From contig JABFSF010000018.1 in assembly GCA_013140755.1 (NCBI GenBank), forward strand, positions 1 through 44,043: a DNA stretch of 44,043 bases, read 5' to 3'. Within the stretch, counting starts at the first letter, position 1. Each line of letters opens with the position of its first letter. The position numbers and the translations under genes are program-made. Below are positions 6,047 to 15,024 of this stretch, piece by piece. The notes under the pieces were generated by a model. That model was not told the origin of the DNA and ran no database searches. It saw only the letters and a program-made list of their open reading frames with translations. Source of the stretch: Methylotenera sp. GTDB taxonomy: Bacteria > Pseudomonadota > Gammaproteobacteria > Burkholderiales > Methylophilaceae.

Positions 6047-7948
6047 TTAGTCAACACGGAATGTAAACAATGTACCGCCTTGAGGAATCTTATCGAGACC
6101 AGAAGCTTTAGCCATCGCAGTTGCACCGATTGCGCCGTATTTATCTTCCATGTCCAAACCAGCCGTTACAGGTAAACCAATCCAGCCACCAATACCTGTC
6201 CATACAGACACGTATTGTTTGCCTTTTACTTTGTAAGTAATTGGGTTGCCAATAATGCCTGAAGCCAATTTACGTTGCCATAACACTTTACCTGAGCTAC
6301 GGTCAACTGCGCGGAAGTCACCACCCAATGAACCATAGAATGCTAAGCCACCATCAGTCACCAATGCGCCACCCCAGTTTGGATATGGATCAGGGATTTC
6401 CCAGATGGTTTTACCAGTCACAACATCATATTTCTTGAATTTACCAGTGATGCCTGGTTTTTCAGGATACATATAAACGTTAGCAAACACATAAACGGTA
6501 CCTTGTTGTGTGTGTGTACGCTCTTGTGGTTCATCTTCCATACACCAGTTATTAGTTGGTACGTAGAAAATATTTGGCTCTTTAGGATCAACAGCAGCAG
6601 GTTGCTGGTCTTTACCACCCATTGCAGATGGACAAGCTTGTGTATTAACATCACGTGCAAATGGTGAGTGTTCTTTAACTTTTACAGGGCGACCTGTTTT
6701 AAGGTCAACCTTTTCAGCCCAGTTTACAGTCACAAACTTAGTAGCGCGTAACAATGTACCATCTTTACGATCTAACACATAAGCAAAACCATTACGGTCA
6801 AAGTTTACTAAAGCGCTCACTGATTTACCGTCAACTTTTAGGTTATCAACCAAAATGTTTTCATTCACACCATCGTAATCCCATTGGTCAAATGGTGTTT
6901 TTTGATACGCCCAAACCAATTTACCAGTGTCGATATCACGCGCCATAATCGTCATAGACCATTTGTTATCGTATTTACCAACATTAGTTTTTGGGTCAAC
7001 TTCGTTACATTTTTCGTGCGTCAAGTTTGCACCTGTTTCACCGCAACGGTAAGCTGGTGACCAGTGACCTGGGTTACCCGTACCTGCGTACATTAAACGT
7101 AATTTAGGGTCATAAGTGAACCAAGCCCATGGTGAACCACCACCGATTTTCCACTCATCGCCTGGGTAAGTTTCACCAACTTTGTTGCCTGCCACGCCGT
7201 AGTGTGGATTCGCTTTGTTAGTGTCTTTATCCATACAGATATCTGCATCTGAACCAGTACTATGACATTTCCAAACTTCTTTACCTGTTTTTAGGTCGTA
7301 AGCAACGGTACGGCCACGTGCAGCGAACTCGTCACCACCGAAACCTGCCACCACTAAACCTTCAGCTACCATTGCTGGACCTGAATGTGTTTCACCTTTT
7401 TCTGGGTAAGCATGTTTAGTCACCCAAACTTCTTTACCTGTTGTTGCATCCAATGCAATTAAGAAACCATCTAATGTGTGGAAAACCACTTTACCATCAG
7501 CATAGTTCAAACCACGGTTAATGGTATCGCAACATGCACGTGGCACAGCAGATTCATCACGGTCAGATTTTTTTGTGTAGTTCCAGATTTGTTTTGGATG
7601 ATCTGGATCAGATAAATCCAAAGCCTGAACAATGTTTGGCCAGCCTGAAACCATATACATCATTGGCTTGCCATTATGTTCAACCACCACTGGCTGACCT
7701 TCATGACCGCGCAATGTGCCTGAAGATTGTGACCAGATCATTTGTAAGTTTTTAACGTTTTTTGTGTTAATGTCTTTCAATTGGCTGTGACGATGCATCG
7801 CCAAGTTTTGACCAGGTGCCGCCCACATATTGTGGTCTTTACTACGCTTAATAATTTCTTCGTTTGCTGACGCTTGACCTACCATGCCAACTAAAGCAAC
7901 GGCACTCAAGGCAGTAAACATGGCTTTAAATGTCCAAGTTTGTTTCAT
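6047..7948 (-). CDS. xoxF: XoxF, lanthanide-dependent PQQ methanol dehydrogenase
   Basis: The start is the ATG at 7946-7948, with GGAGG four bases upstream and a standard signal peptide (cleavage near QASA, residue 28); a start 25 codons upstream lacks both. The 633-residue product is an eight-bladed quinoprotein. The adjacent-Cys ring that stacks on PQQ is ACC at 139-140. The metal/PQQ ligands are E207 (GDEFAARG), N292 (GTGNPG), and D357 and D359 in QWDYDGVNE. The second Asp, two residues after the catalytic Asp, is the hallmark of lanthanide-binding XoxF; calcium-type MxaF has Ala there. It oxidises methanol in the periplasm and passes electrons to a cytochrome such as XoxG. Taxonomic context suggests the XoxF4 group, which cannot be proven here. 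Confidence 0.95.
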   Translation of the reverse strand: MKQTWTFKAMFTALSAVALVGMVGQASANEEIIKRSKDHNMWAAPGQNLAMHRHSQLKDINTKNVKNLQMIWSQSSGTLRGHEGQPVVVEHNGKPMMYMVSGWPNIVQALDLSDPDHPKQIWNYTKKSDRDESAVPRACCDTINRGLNYADGKVVFHTLDGFLIALDATTGKEVWVTKHAYPEKGETHSGPAMVAEGLVVAGFGGDEFAARGRTVAYDLKTGKEVWKCHSTGSDADICMDKDTNKANPHYGVAGNKVGETYPGDEWKIGGGSPWAWFTYDPKLRLMYAGTGNPGHWSPAYRCGETGANLTHEKCNEVDPKTNVGKYDNKWSMTIMARDIDTGKLVWAYQKTPFDQWDYDGVNENILVDNLKVDGKSVSALVNFDRNGFAYVLDRKDGTLLRATKFVTVNWAEKVDLKTGRPVKVKEHSPFARDVNTQACPSAMGGKDQQPAAVDPKEPNIFYVPTNNWCMEDEPQERTHTQQGTVYVFANVYMYPEKPGITGKFKKYDVVTGKTIWEIPDPYPNWGGALVTDGGLAFYGSLGGDFRAVDRSSGKVLWQRKLASGIIGNPITYKVKGKQYVSVWTGIGGWIGLPVTAGLDMEDKYGAIGATAMAKASGLDKIPQGGTLFTFRVD

Positions 7949-8311
7949 ACTTCCTCCGTGATTAAAAAATTCAACCCCTAAAAACTGTTGCAATATGTAA
8001 CTTTTATTACAAATTGTTACCAATACAACATGAGCTGAACTATAGGCTTTTGCAATACTTACTGAATGAGAGGAGTTCCCGCTGATAGCTAGGATAAATT
8101 CCTATTAGATTTGGGAATGCAGATTTTTTTAGGTGAGTTAAACCCAAGCTTGTATTAGGCTACTGTTTGAACCTATGGCGCATGAGCAATTTTGCATCTA
8201 CTTAACAGAGAAGACTTTTAGCGTGTAAATAATATAGCTATCACGGACAAACCAAATTCTGGCTTACCGCCTCACAAACGCTAGTATTTGCTTTTTAGTC
8301 ATTTTTGCAGT
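7949..8311 (-). promoter_or_regulatory. xoxF upstream region (gene-free) with palindromic operator candidates
   Basis: This 363-bp stretch between xerD and xoxF holds no credible gene. Going toward xoxF it contains a palindrome TAGGATAAATTCCTA at 8090-8104 (arms TAGGA/TCCTA, about 142 bp upstream of the ATG). An imperfect palindrome GTAAC-N14-GTTAC lies at 7997-8020, and the GGAGG ribosome site is at 7953-7957. No convincing sigma70 pair was found; a TATAGT hexamer at 8039-8044 is the best -10 candidate. No xerD terminator with a T-run is evident. Confidence 0.45.
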
Positions 8312-9232
8312 TTATCCTCTAGGGTGATGCATTTGGTGTAATTTTTTCAATCTTTCCCGCGCTACATGCGTATAAATCTGCGTGGTAGAAATATCTGAAT
8401 GCCCAAGTAACATCTGCACCACACGTAAATCTGCGCCATGATTAAGCAAATGCGTGGCAAATGCGTGGCGCAGCACGTGTGGGCTCATAGGCTTATGAAT
8501 GCCTGCCAATAAGGCGTAGCGTTTAATCAAATACCAAAAGGCTTGTCTGGTCATCGCCTCGCCTCGGTTGGTCACAAACAGCGCATCACTCAGCCGCTTT
8601 TGCAAAATCTCACCTCGCGCTTCTTTCAAATAACGCCCTATCCAATCTGCGGCTTCTTCGCCCATGGGTACCAGCCGTGTTTTGCTGCCCTTACCTGTGA
8701 CGCGCACCACACTATCATGCACGCTGACTTCTGTGGTTTTAATAGAAACTAATTCAGATACCCGTAACCCGCAGGCATACAGCAGCTCTAGCATGGCTTT
8801 ATCACGCAGGCCTGCTGGCTCGTTCAAATTAGGCGCATTGAGCAAGGCAATCACTTCATCTTCATTCAGGCTCTTGGGCAGGCTGCGTGGCAGTTTGGGG
8901 GATTCTATTTGAATGGTCGGGTCAAGCTGAATTTTATTTTCGCGTAGCAAATAGCGATAAAAACGCCGCAGGCTAGCAATAAGCCGCCCAATACTACGTG
9001 GCTTACTTTGTGGAAACTTAACGGCGAGATATTGCTGAATATCGGCCTGCGTGACAGTGAGCAAGTGCTTACTTTGGCTAGGCAACCAAAGCGCAAAGCT
9101 GGTTAAATCTAGGCGATAGCTTTCTAGCGTGTTTTTAGCGAGGCCATCTTCTAACCAAAGGTGGTCGATAAACACATCTAGTTCCGCCGCATCATCGGGC
9201 GTGAGTGGTTGCTCACTCTTCGCCAAAGCCAC
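8312..9232 (-). CDS. xerD: Tyrosine recombinase XerD
   Basis: 306 residues. The start is a GTG at 9230-9232 with an excellent AAGGAG 3 bases upstream, located inside the end of ogt. The core-binding domain is about residues 15-100 and the catalytic domain about 115-300. Catalytic residues visible are R157 (ACGLRVSE), K181 (GKGSK), H252 and R255 (PHVLRH), H278 (LLGHSD) and Y287 (QIYTH). The ending HQMHHPRG is characteristic of XerD rather than XerC. It resolves chromosome dimers at dif together with XerC. It lies immediately upstream of xoxF in the same direction but is a standard chromosomal copy, not a phage integrase. Confidence 0.93.
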   Translation of the reverse strand: MALAKSEQPLTPDDAAELDVFIDHLWLEDGLAKNTLESYRLDLTSFALWLPSQSKHLLTVTQADIQQYLAVKFPQSKPRSIGRLIASLRRFYRYLLRENKIQLDPTIQIESPKLPRSLPKSLNEDEVIALLNAPNLNEPAGLRDKAMLELLYACGLRVSELVSIKTTEVSVHDSVVRVTGKGSKTRLVPMGEEAADWIGRYLKEARGEILQKRLSDALFVTNRGEAMTRQAFWYLIKRYALLAGIHKPMSPHVLRHAFATHLLNHGADLRVVQMLLGHSDISTTQIYTHVARERLKKLHQMHHPRG

Positions 9233-9707
9233 TTACTCCTTCATGCCGCAAAAGCCACTGTTTAATGCGCAAGCCATTAGCTTTGCCTTGCATAAAGCCA
9301 CCAATACCATTTTGTGCCACCACACGATGACAAGGTACCACCAAAGGCAGTTGGTTTGCACCGCAGGCATTGGCGACCGCGCGAGGGCCTGAGCCAATTT
9401 GCTTTGCGAGCTCGCTATAAGTACGCGTTTGCCCGAGGGGAATTTGGGCAATAGCCTGCCAAACACGTTGCTGAAACGGCGTACCGTGTTGTGACATAGG
9501 CAAATCAAATGTTGCCTTTGGTTCTTTAAGATACGCCAACACCTGCTGACAAGCGTTTTGAATCATTGGGCTTGCTGATTGTTTTGTCACATACACATTG
9601 GATGATGGCGAGGTATCTAATAATTCAATCGCTAACTGACCACGATATGCAGCAATGGCTACCGCGCCAAATGGGGTAAGAATCATAGCATCATATTGCG
9701 TTGTCAT
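9213..9707 (-). CDS. ogt: Methylated-DNA--protein-cysteine methyltransferase
   Basis: 164 residues. The C-terminal domain carries the alkyl-acceptor motif PCHRV with C126, preceded by the helix-turn-helix region PFQQRVWQAIAQIPLGQTRTYSELA, typical of Ogt/AGT suicide repair proteins that remove methyl groups from O6-methylguanine or O4-methylthymine. The N-terminal domain is short, as in Ogt. The 3' end overlaps the start of xerD by 20 bases, so both are probably on one mRNA. Confidence 0.92.
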   Translation of the reverse strand: MTTQYDAMILTPFGAVAIAAYRGQLAIELLDTSPSSNVYVTKQSASPMIQNACQQVLAYLKEPKATFDLPMSQHGTPFQQRVWQAIAQIPLGQTRTYSELAKQIGSGPRAVANACGANQLPLVVPCHRVVAQNGIGGFMQGKANGLRIKQWLLRHEGVSGFGEE

Positions 9708-9759
9708 GATGCGATGTTAAACCAAGTCCATGCTTTGCAAAAGTATTTATTGCCGCCAT

Positions 9760-9796
9760 AAAAAAGCCCCAACGACTTTCATCATTGGGGCTTTTA
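9760..9796 (-). terminator. Terminator after rplS
   Basis: AAAAGCCCCAA and TTGGGGCTTTT form an 11-bp A/T-flanked stem around a 12-base loop, ending in a T-run on the minus strand 15 bp beyond the rplS stop. It closes the rpsP-rimM-trmD-rplS operon. Confidence 0.88.
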
Positions 9797-9810
9797 ATGC
9801 TTTTAAAGGT

Positions 9811-10206
9811 TTACGCTTTTTCTACTGGTGCTAACACTTCTTTATCGCGTGCTACCAATTTTTCTTTAATACGTGCAGATTTACCTGAACGCTCACGTAG
9901 GTAATACAGTTTTGCACGACGTACATCACCGCGACGTTTCAATTCGATTGAAGCAATCAATGGTGAGTAGGTTTGGAATGTACGCTCAACGCCTTCACCT
10001 GAAGAGATTTTACGCACGATGAATGATGAGTTTAAGCCACGGTTACGTTTAGCAATGACCACGCCTTCGTAAGCCTGCACACGTTTACGTGTACCTTCAA
10101 CTACGTTCACACCAACGACTACAGTGTCTCCTGGAGCAAAGTCAGGAATTGTTTTGCCTAAACGAGCAATTTCTTCCTGCTCTAGCATTTTAATAATATC
10201 TGCCAT
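9811..10206 (-). CDS. rplS: 50S ribosomal protein L19
   Basis: 131 residues, a usual length. The sequence contains the L19 signatures [26 protein letters not shown] and the conserved C-terminal [20 protein letters not shown]19 sits at the interface between the two ribosomal subunits. It is the last gene of the rpsP-rimM-trmD-rplS operon, 53 bp after trmD, and is followed by a clear terminator. Confidence 0.97.
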   Translation of the reverse strand: MADIIKMLEQEEIARLGKTIPDFAPGDTVVVGVNVVEGTRKRVQAYEGVVIAKRNRGLNSSFIVRKISSGEGVERTFQTYSPLIASIELKRRGDVRRAKLYYLRERSGKSARIKEKLVARDKEVLAPVEKA

Positions 10207-10259
10207 TTTCTTATCCCTTGCGGGTTCCTTTTAATTATGAAGAAACTTGTTCCTGCCAA

Positions 10260-10997
10260 CTAATCTTGCTGTAGCAGCCGTGCTTCTTCTTTCGTCAACG
10301 GCCTTGCGGCCAATAAATCGGGACGTTGATCCCGAGTTCTTTGCAATGACATCTTTAAACGCCACTGCTTAATCTTTGCGTGGTTGCCTGACATTAACAC
10401 CTCAGGCACCTTTACCCCTTTATACGCTTCTGGTCTTGTATAGTGTGGGCAATCTAGCAACCCATCCACGAATGAATCTTCAATCGCAGAATCACTATCC
10501 CCCAAACTACCAGGCAACTGGCGAATGATGGCATCCATCAACGCCATAGCAGGTAATTCACCGCCGCTTAATACATAATCACCGATGGAGATTTCTTCAT
10601 CCACCTCAGCGTCAATCAGGCGTTGATCCACCCCTTCATAACGGCTTGCTAACAAAATCAAGCCTTGCTTTTGGCTTAATTGCATCACCTTTTGATGCGT
10701 AAGCGGCTTACCCGCTGGTGAAAGATGCACCACCCAACTTTCACATTTTTGTTTTGCTTGTACTGCTTTTGCTGCCTGAATCGCTTTTTCTAGCGGCTCT
10801 ATCAGCATAACCATGCCAGGACCACCGCCATATGGTCTGTCATCAACCGTTTTATGATGATCTGTTGTGAAATCCCGCGGATTCCAATACTGCACATCAT
10901 AAATTTTTTGTTGTAACGCCCTGCTGGTAATGCCATGCTTGGTGATGGCATCAAACATTTCAGGAAACAAAGTGACCACATCAAATCTAAAAATCAT
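10260..10997 (-). CDS. trmD: tRNA (guanine-37-N1)-methyltransferase TrmD
   Basis: 245 residues, matching the family. The SPOUT knot region is visible: the conserved [13 protein letters not shown] near residue 55, [11 protein letters not shown], the AdoMet-binding [20 protein letters not shown], and [17 protein letters not shown]. It methylates G37 next to the anticodon to keep the reading frame. It starts 15 bp after rimM in the ribosomal operon. Confidence 0.97.
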   Translation of the reverse strand: MIFRFDVVTLFPEMFDAITKHGITSRALQQKIYDVQYWNPRDFTTDHHKTVDDRPYGGGPGMVMLIEPLEKAIQAAKAVQAKQKCESWVVHLSPAGKPLTHQKVMQLSQKQGLILLASRYEGVDQRLIDAEVDEEISIGDYVLSGGELPAMALMDAIIRQLPGSLGDSDSAIEDSFVDGLLDCPHYTRPEAYKGVKVPEVLMSGNHAKIKQWRLKMSLQRTRDQRPDLLAARPLTKEEARLLQQD

Positions 10998-11012
10998 GAT
11001 TTTCAGATAAGA

Positions 11013-11552
11013 CTAAAAGTCTTCATCCCAATCTACCAACATTGTTTTTGCTTTTAAATCGACTTCCAATACAACAGATGCAACAAATGGCAACAGCCTC
11101 TCGTGCGCCTTTTCATCTGTTTTTATTGTATTTTTTCCTGCTTCTGGCTTTACTACAAGCACATCATTTGCGCCCGTTTCAAACACTTCTGCAATCACGC
11201 CAAAATCAACATCTTGCTGATTTTTAACGCGCAGACCAATTAAGTCTGACCAATAATATTCATTTGCATCTGGCTCAGGTAACGCATCTCTTGGCACGCC
11301 TATTTGCTTACCTTTACACGCAAAAGCAGCATCGCGGTCATCAATGCCTTCTAGTTTCACCACGATGACATCATTATGAATTTTGGCAGTTTCCACCACC
11401 ATTTCACGCCAGTCGCTACCCTTGCCTAACCACCAAGTATCGTAGTCAAACAAGCCATCAATGGCCTCAGTATCAGGAGTGACTTTAAGCCAACCATAAA
11501 CGCCATAGGGCGCTACAACGCGCCCCATTACTACCATATTATTTTCAGCCAA
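11013..11552 (-). CDS. rimM: 16S rRNA processing protein RimM
   Basis: 179 residues. The N-terminal RimM domain has GRVVAPYGVYGWLKV, and a C-terminal PRC-barrel has EYYWSDLIGLRVKN and GANDVLVVKPE, ending with MLVDWDEDF. RimM binds S19 and helps mature the 30S head. It lies between rpsP and trmD as in most proteobacteria. A small hairpin sits ahead of it. Confidence 0.95.
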   Translation of the reverse strand: MAENNMVVMGRVVAPYGVYGWLKVTPDTEAIDGLFDYDTWWLGKGSDWREMVVETAKIHNDVIVVKLEGIDDRDAAFACKGKQIGVPRDALPEPDANEYYWSDLIGLRVKNQQDVDFGVIAEVFETGANDVLVVKPEAGKNTIKTDEKAHERLLPFVASVVLEVDLKAKTMLVDWDEDF

Positions 11553-11560
11553 TTTGAATT

Positions 11561-11580
11561 GCTTAGGTGTTGACCTAAGC
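11561..11580. promoter_or_regulatory. Hairpin in the rpsP-rimM gap
   Basis: GCTTAGGT at 11561-11568 and ACCTAAGC at 11573-11580 form a perfect 8-bp stem with a 4-base loop in a 35-bp gap. It has no T-tract, so it is more likely an mRNA-processing or stability element that lets rpsP be expressed above rimM. Confidence 0.4.
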
Positions 11581-11587
11581 GTTTAAA

Positions 11588-12034
11588 TTAAGCGTCAGCA
11601 GCTGGTGCTTCAGTTGCTTCAGCAGCAGCGGCTTTTGCAGCTTCCGCCTCTGCGGCAGCTTTAGCATCGGCTTCAGCTTTAGCGGCATCAGCAGCAGCTT
11701 TTACTTTAGCCGCTTCTTCAGCAGCAATCTTAGCTTTCTTAGCATCCGCTTTAGCCGCATCTTTAGCTTTAGCAGCAATCGCAGCTTCTGGGCCTTTAGC
11801 ATGGAATTTAACCAAACGTGCTACCGTTTCTGACAATTGCGCACCATTATTTTGCCAGTGCGTTACACGCGCCAAATCAATGCGTAAGCTTTCAGCATTA
11901 GCACTGGCAGATGGGTTGTAAAAACCTACGCGCTCAATAAAGCGACCATCGCGACGGTTACGTGAATCAGCTACAACCACGTTGTAGAAAGGAGTTTTTT
12001 TCGCGCCACCACGAGCTAAACGAATAATAACCAT
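11588..12034 (-). CDS. rpsP: 30S ribosomal protein S16 with long Ala/Lys-rich tail
   Basis: 148 residues. Residues 1-82 are a normal S16 ([31 protein letters not shown] is split across the start; GFYNP and [16 protein letters not shown] follow). S16 is usually about 80-90 residues, so residues 83-148 are an extra tail made almost wholly of Ala, Lys, Glu and Asp, likely a single charged helix. First gene of the ribosomal operon, with a good promoter upstream. Confidence 0.95.
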   Translation of the reverse strand: MVIIRLARGGAKKTPFYNVVVADSRNRRDGRFIERVGFYNPSASANAESLRIDLARVTHWQNNGAQLSETVARLVKFHAKGPEAAIAAKAKDAAKADAKKAKIAAEEAAKVKAAADAAKAEADAKAAAEAEAAKAAAAEATEAPAADA

Positions 12035-12078
12035 AATCTTTGTTCTCTTTTAGAAAATTTTAAAGCAGAAAGGCGCGG

Positions 12079-12108
12079 ATTTTACGTTACTTTTGAGTGG
12101 TTTGGCAA
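12079..12108 (-). promoter_or_regulatory. Sigma70-type promoter of the rpsP operon
   Basis: On the minus strand TTGCCA (12103-12108) and TAAAAT (12079-12084) are separated by 18 bases, each matching the sigma70 consensus at five of six positions. The predicted start is about 37 bases before the rpsP ATG. Confidence 0.6.
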
Positions 12109-12152
12109 GTGATTTATTACTTATTACAAAACAAGCACTCTAGTCGTTCTGG

Positions 12153-12830
12153 TTAAGAGGCTTTATAGCGAGTAGGGTCAGTCAACCCTGCTGATTTAAA
12201 GCCCTCTCTTCGCAAGCGACAAGAGTCACATAAACCACAAGCTTCACCATGCGCATCCGCCTGATAGCATGAAACCGTCATGGCGTAATTCACACCTAAT
12301 TGAGTGCCTAATTGCACGATTTGCGCTTTAGTCATCTCAATCAATGGCGCATGGATGGTAATGGTTTTACCTTCCACCGCACTTTTAGTCGCTAAATTTG
12401 CCATTGCTTGAAATGCTTTTACATATTCGCCACGGCAATCTGGATAGCCCGAGTAATCAAGCGCATTCACCCCAATAAAAATATCTTGCGACTCCAAAAC
12501 CTCTGCCCAAGCCAACGCTAAAGACAACATAATGGTATTTCGTGCTGGCACATAAGTAATGGGAATGCCAGCCGTTTCACTTTCAGGCACGGCAATGGCA
12601 TCATCGGTGAGTGCTGAGCCACCAAACAGTGACAAATCTAACTGTGCTGTTTTATGTGCAATTGCACCCATCACATTCGCAACATTTTTAGCTGCGTGCA
12701 ACTCTGCAATATGACGCTGATGATAATCTAAACTTAAGCAATAGCATTCAAACCCAAGGTGACGCGCATAGGCTAACACTGTGGCTGAATCTAAACCGCC
12801 TGAAAGTAATACGACTGCGCGCTTTTTCAT
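12153..12830 (-). CDS. queC: 7-cyano-7-deazaguanine synthase QueC
   Basis: 225 residues. The PP-loop ATP-binding motif SGGLDS is at residues 10-15. The zinc site comprises C188, C198, C201 and C204 ([17 protein letters not shown]). QueC converts 7-carboxy-7-deazaguanine to preQ0 in queuosine biosynthesis. The start overlaps the end of queE by 4 bases, so the two are coupled. Confidence 0.96.
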   Translation of the reverse strand: MKKRAVVLLSGGLDSATVLAYARHLGFECYCLSLDYHQRHIAELHAAKNVANVMGAIAHKTAQLDLSLFGGSALTDDAIAVPESETAGIPITYVPARNTIMLSLALAWAEVLESQDIFIGVNALDYSGYPDCRGEYVKAFQAMANLATKSAVEGKTITIHAPLIEMTKAQIVQLGTQLGVNYAMTVSCYQADAHGEACGLCDSCRLRREGFKSAGLTDPTRYKAS

Positions 12831-13465
12831 TTACCAGCCACCTCCCCCCATAAAATTTTATGTAATTGCAATTGCATACGCACAGGTAATTTATCTGCCA
12901 ATATCCACTCAGCTAAATCTGCTGGTTTAAGCCGGCTATACACTGGCGAAAACAATACCGCACATTCTTTTGCAAGGTGATATTGCGCTAAAATTTCTTT
13001 TGCCCATTCATAATCGGCACGGCTACACAACACAAACTTTACCTCATCCGTTTTTTTGAGGTGAGCCAAATTACTCCATACGTTATTTTTAAGCTCGCCT
13101 GAATCGGGTGTTTTAATATCCAAAATAACTGAAACGCGGCTATCTACCTGATCAATATCCATCGCACCACCAGTTTCTAACGACACGCTATATCCTGCAT
13201 CGCACAATTGCTTGAGTAGCACATGGCAATCTCGTTGCGCCAAAGGCTCACCGCCTGTTACCGTAACATAAGGCGTGCCATATTCAGCCACTTTAGCCAC
13301 AATCGCTTCAATTTCCATATTACTACCGCCGCTAAACGCATACGCGGTATCGCAATAAACACAACGCATTGGGCAGCCCGTGAGGCGCACAAACACTGTG
13401 GGAAGGCCCACCCGCGTTGATTCACCTTGTAGCGAATAGAAAATTTCGTGAATTTTGAGTTTCAT
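12827..13465 (-). CDS. queE: 7-carboxy-7-deazaguanine synthase QueE (radical SAM)
   Basis: 212 residues. The radical-SAM cluster motif is CPMRCVYC with C31, C35 and C38, followed by DTAYAF, and the AdoMet-binding GGEPL is near residue 72. The N-terminus IFYSLQGES is typical of QueE. It makes the deazaguanine ring for queuosine. Pairs with the overlapping queC. Confidence 0.95.
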   Translation of the reverse strand: MKLKIHEIFYSLQGESTRVGLPTVFVRLTGCPMRCVYCDTAYAFSGGSNMEIEAIVAKVAEYGTPYVTVTGGEPLAQRDCHVLLKQLCDAGYSVSLETGGAMDIDQVDSRVSVILDIKTPDSGELKNNVWSNLAHLKKTDEVKFVLCSRADYEWAKEILAQYHLAKECAVLFSPVYSRLKPADLAEWILADKLPVRMQLQLHKILWGEVAGK

Positions 13466-13484
13466 TGAATACGTTAAACACTAA

Positions 13485-13517
13485 AAAAATAGCGCCAATT
13501 TGGAATGGCGCTATTTT
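13485..13517 (-). terminator. Terminator after the tol-pal operon
   Basis: AAAATAGCGCCA (13486-13497) pairs exactly with TGGCGCTATTTT (13506-13517) around an 8-base loop, with a T-run on the minus strand. It lies 26 bp past the cpoB stop and closes the tol-pal unit ahead of queE. Confidence 0.88.
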
Positions 13518-13542
13518 AACTTAAAAGGCTATTTAACCTAAC

Positions 13543-14376
13543 TTACTTAAGTGCTTCTAACATTTTTAAACGCTTTTGTGCTGTAGGCGTAACTTCACTG
13601 TTAGGAAATTTAGCAATTAAATCACGTAAGGTTTTTTTAGCCACAGTGACTTGCCCCAATTGAATTTGGCTATTCGCCATATTCAGCATCGCGTCAGCCA
13701 CTTTAGAGCTATCAGCATAAGTATCAATAAGCTTCTGCTGAGTTGCCATAGAAGATTTATAGTTTTTCAACGCAAATTGCGAATAACCCAAGCCATACAA
13801 TGCATCAGGTGCAAGCTTGCTATTGGGGTAATCTTTCAAAAACTTATCATACGCATTAAAAGCATCTTTATGCTTAGATTCTTTTGATAAGCCATTCGCC
13901 AACTCTAACAACTGATACTCTTGCGAGCTCTTATCTGGCATAGCACTCGCAACAGGAGTTGATTCTGTCGTAACCACTGGTGACGCCACTGTTTCTAGCT
14001 TGCGCAACCGCGCATCTGCATCGGTATATAAATCTTTTTGGCGTTGCTGTGTGGTTTCAACATTATGATTGGCTACTTCCAACTCACCTTTGAGTCTTGC
14101 GACTTCCTGCTTGAGTGCTTCAATTTGCGTTTGCGTGTCAGCTAAACCATTTTTGGTCAGCGTTTCAAGTGTTGTTAAGCGTTGTTCAATCGCGTGCTGT
14201 GTCTTTTGTAACTCCGCGATTGAGGCTTGATTAGTCTGATTCTGGCTATTCATAGTTTTTTCAAGCTCAAGAATTTTCTTGCGCGCTTCGGTATCATCAA
14301 ACAATGCAGCATGACTCGCCAAGGAGAATAATTGTGCAAAAAGCACCAAGCCAACCAGAATCAGTTTTTTCATCAT
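13543..14376 (-). CDS. cpoB: Cell-division coordinator CpoB (YbgF)
   Basis: 277 residues from the ATG at 14374-14376, chosen because AAAGG lies five bases upstream; the in-frame GTG before it fits less well. A signal peptide ends at SHA. Residues about 30-130 are a coiled coil that trimerises in CpoB, and residues about 150-275 hold TPR repeats (FNAYDKFLKDYPNSKLAPDA, ALYGLGYSQFALKNY). CpoB links peptidoglycan synthesis to Tol-driven outer-membrane constriction. Last gene of tol-pal, 13 bp after pal. Confidence 0.93.
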   Translation of the reverse strand: MMKKLILVGLVLFAQLFSLASHAALFDDTEARKKILELEKTMNSQNQTNQASIAELQKTQHAIEQRLTTLETLTKNGLADTQTQIEALKQEVARLKGELEVANHNVETTQQRQKDLYTDADARLRKLETVASPVVTTESTPVASAMPDKSSQEYQLLELANGLSKESKHKDAFNAYDKFLKDYPNSKLAPDALYGLGYSQFALKNYKSSMATQQKLIDTYADSSKVADAMLNMANSQIQLGQVTVAKKTLRDLIAKFPNSEVTPTAQKRLKMLEALK

Positions 14377-14388
14377 CACAACCTTTAA

Positions 14389-14976
14389 TTACTCGTTTTC
14401 GTAAGCAACATCCACACGGCGATTGCCTTGATAGCAAGCATCATCAGTACAGTTTGACGTCGCTTTTTCTTCACCAAAGCTTACCGTTTCAATCTGCTTA
14501 TCTTGCACCCCTAACAAATTAAATGATTTTTTAACCGAAACAGAGCGACGTTGCCCCAAAGACAAATTATACTCACGTGTACCACGCTCATCCGTATTGC
14601 CTTGCAAAATCAATTTGGCATTACCATTAGCAAGCAGGTATTTAGCATGTGCTTCAATAAGTGGGCGAAACTCAGCTTTCACCACATCACTATCAAAATC
14701 AAAGTAAATGTTGCGTTTAGATAAAATATTATTGGGATCTTTTAACGGATTCATACCACTATTTGCATTGGTATCAATTTTCACTTCTTTGATTGCACTA
14801 GTGTCAGGCGTAGTGTTTGCATTAGCATCCGTAGATTTTGCAGGCACAGCTGTTGCTGGGCTTTTATCCTCAACCGCCGCAGGTTTATCTACCATCGGTG
14901 TGCTTTTACAAGCCGTTAGCACCAGCGCAATGAGTAAGCCTCCTAATAATTTTTGATTGAAAAATTTGTGATTCAT
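14389..14976 (-). CDS. pal: Peptidoglycan-associated lipoprotein Pal
   Basis: 195 residues. The lipobox LTAC places the lipidated Cys at residue 23. A Thr/Pro/Ala-rich linker is followed by the OmpA-like peptidoglycan-binding domain with IYFDFDSDVVKAEF and GNTDERGTREYNLSLGQRRS. Anchors the outer membrane to the wall and binds TolB. Standard position after tolB. Confidence 0.96.
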   Translation of the reverse strand: MNHKFFNQKLLGGLLIALVLTACKSTPMVDKPAAVEDKSPATAVPAKSTDANANTTPDTSAIKEVKIDTNANSGMNPLKDPNNILSKRNIYFDFDSDVVKAEFRPLIEAHAKYLLANGNAKLILQGNTDERGTREYNLSLGQRRSVSVKKSFNLLGVQDKQIETVSFGEEKATSNCTDDACYQGNRRVDVAYENE

Positions 14977-15024
14977 GACGCTCTCCTTTAGTAAAAATTT
15001 ACACCCATACCCACATGTAACACA

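Noticed and set aside
8312-9232. xerD as a phage or island integrase
   Set aside because: Motifs, length and the HHPRG ending are those of the chromosomal XerD; no att repeats, tRNA gene or phage genes flank it.
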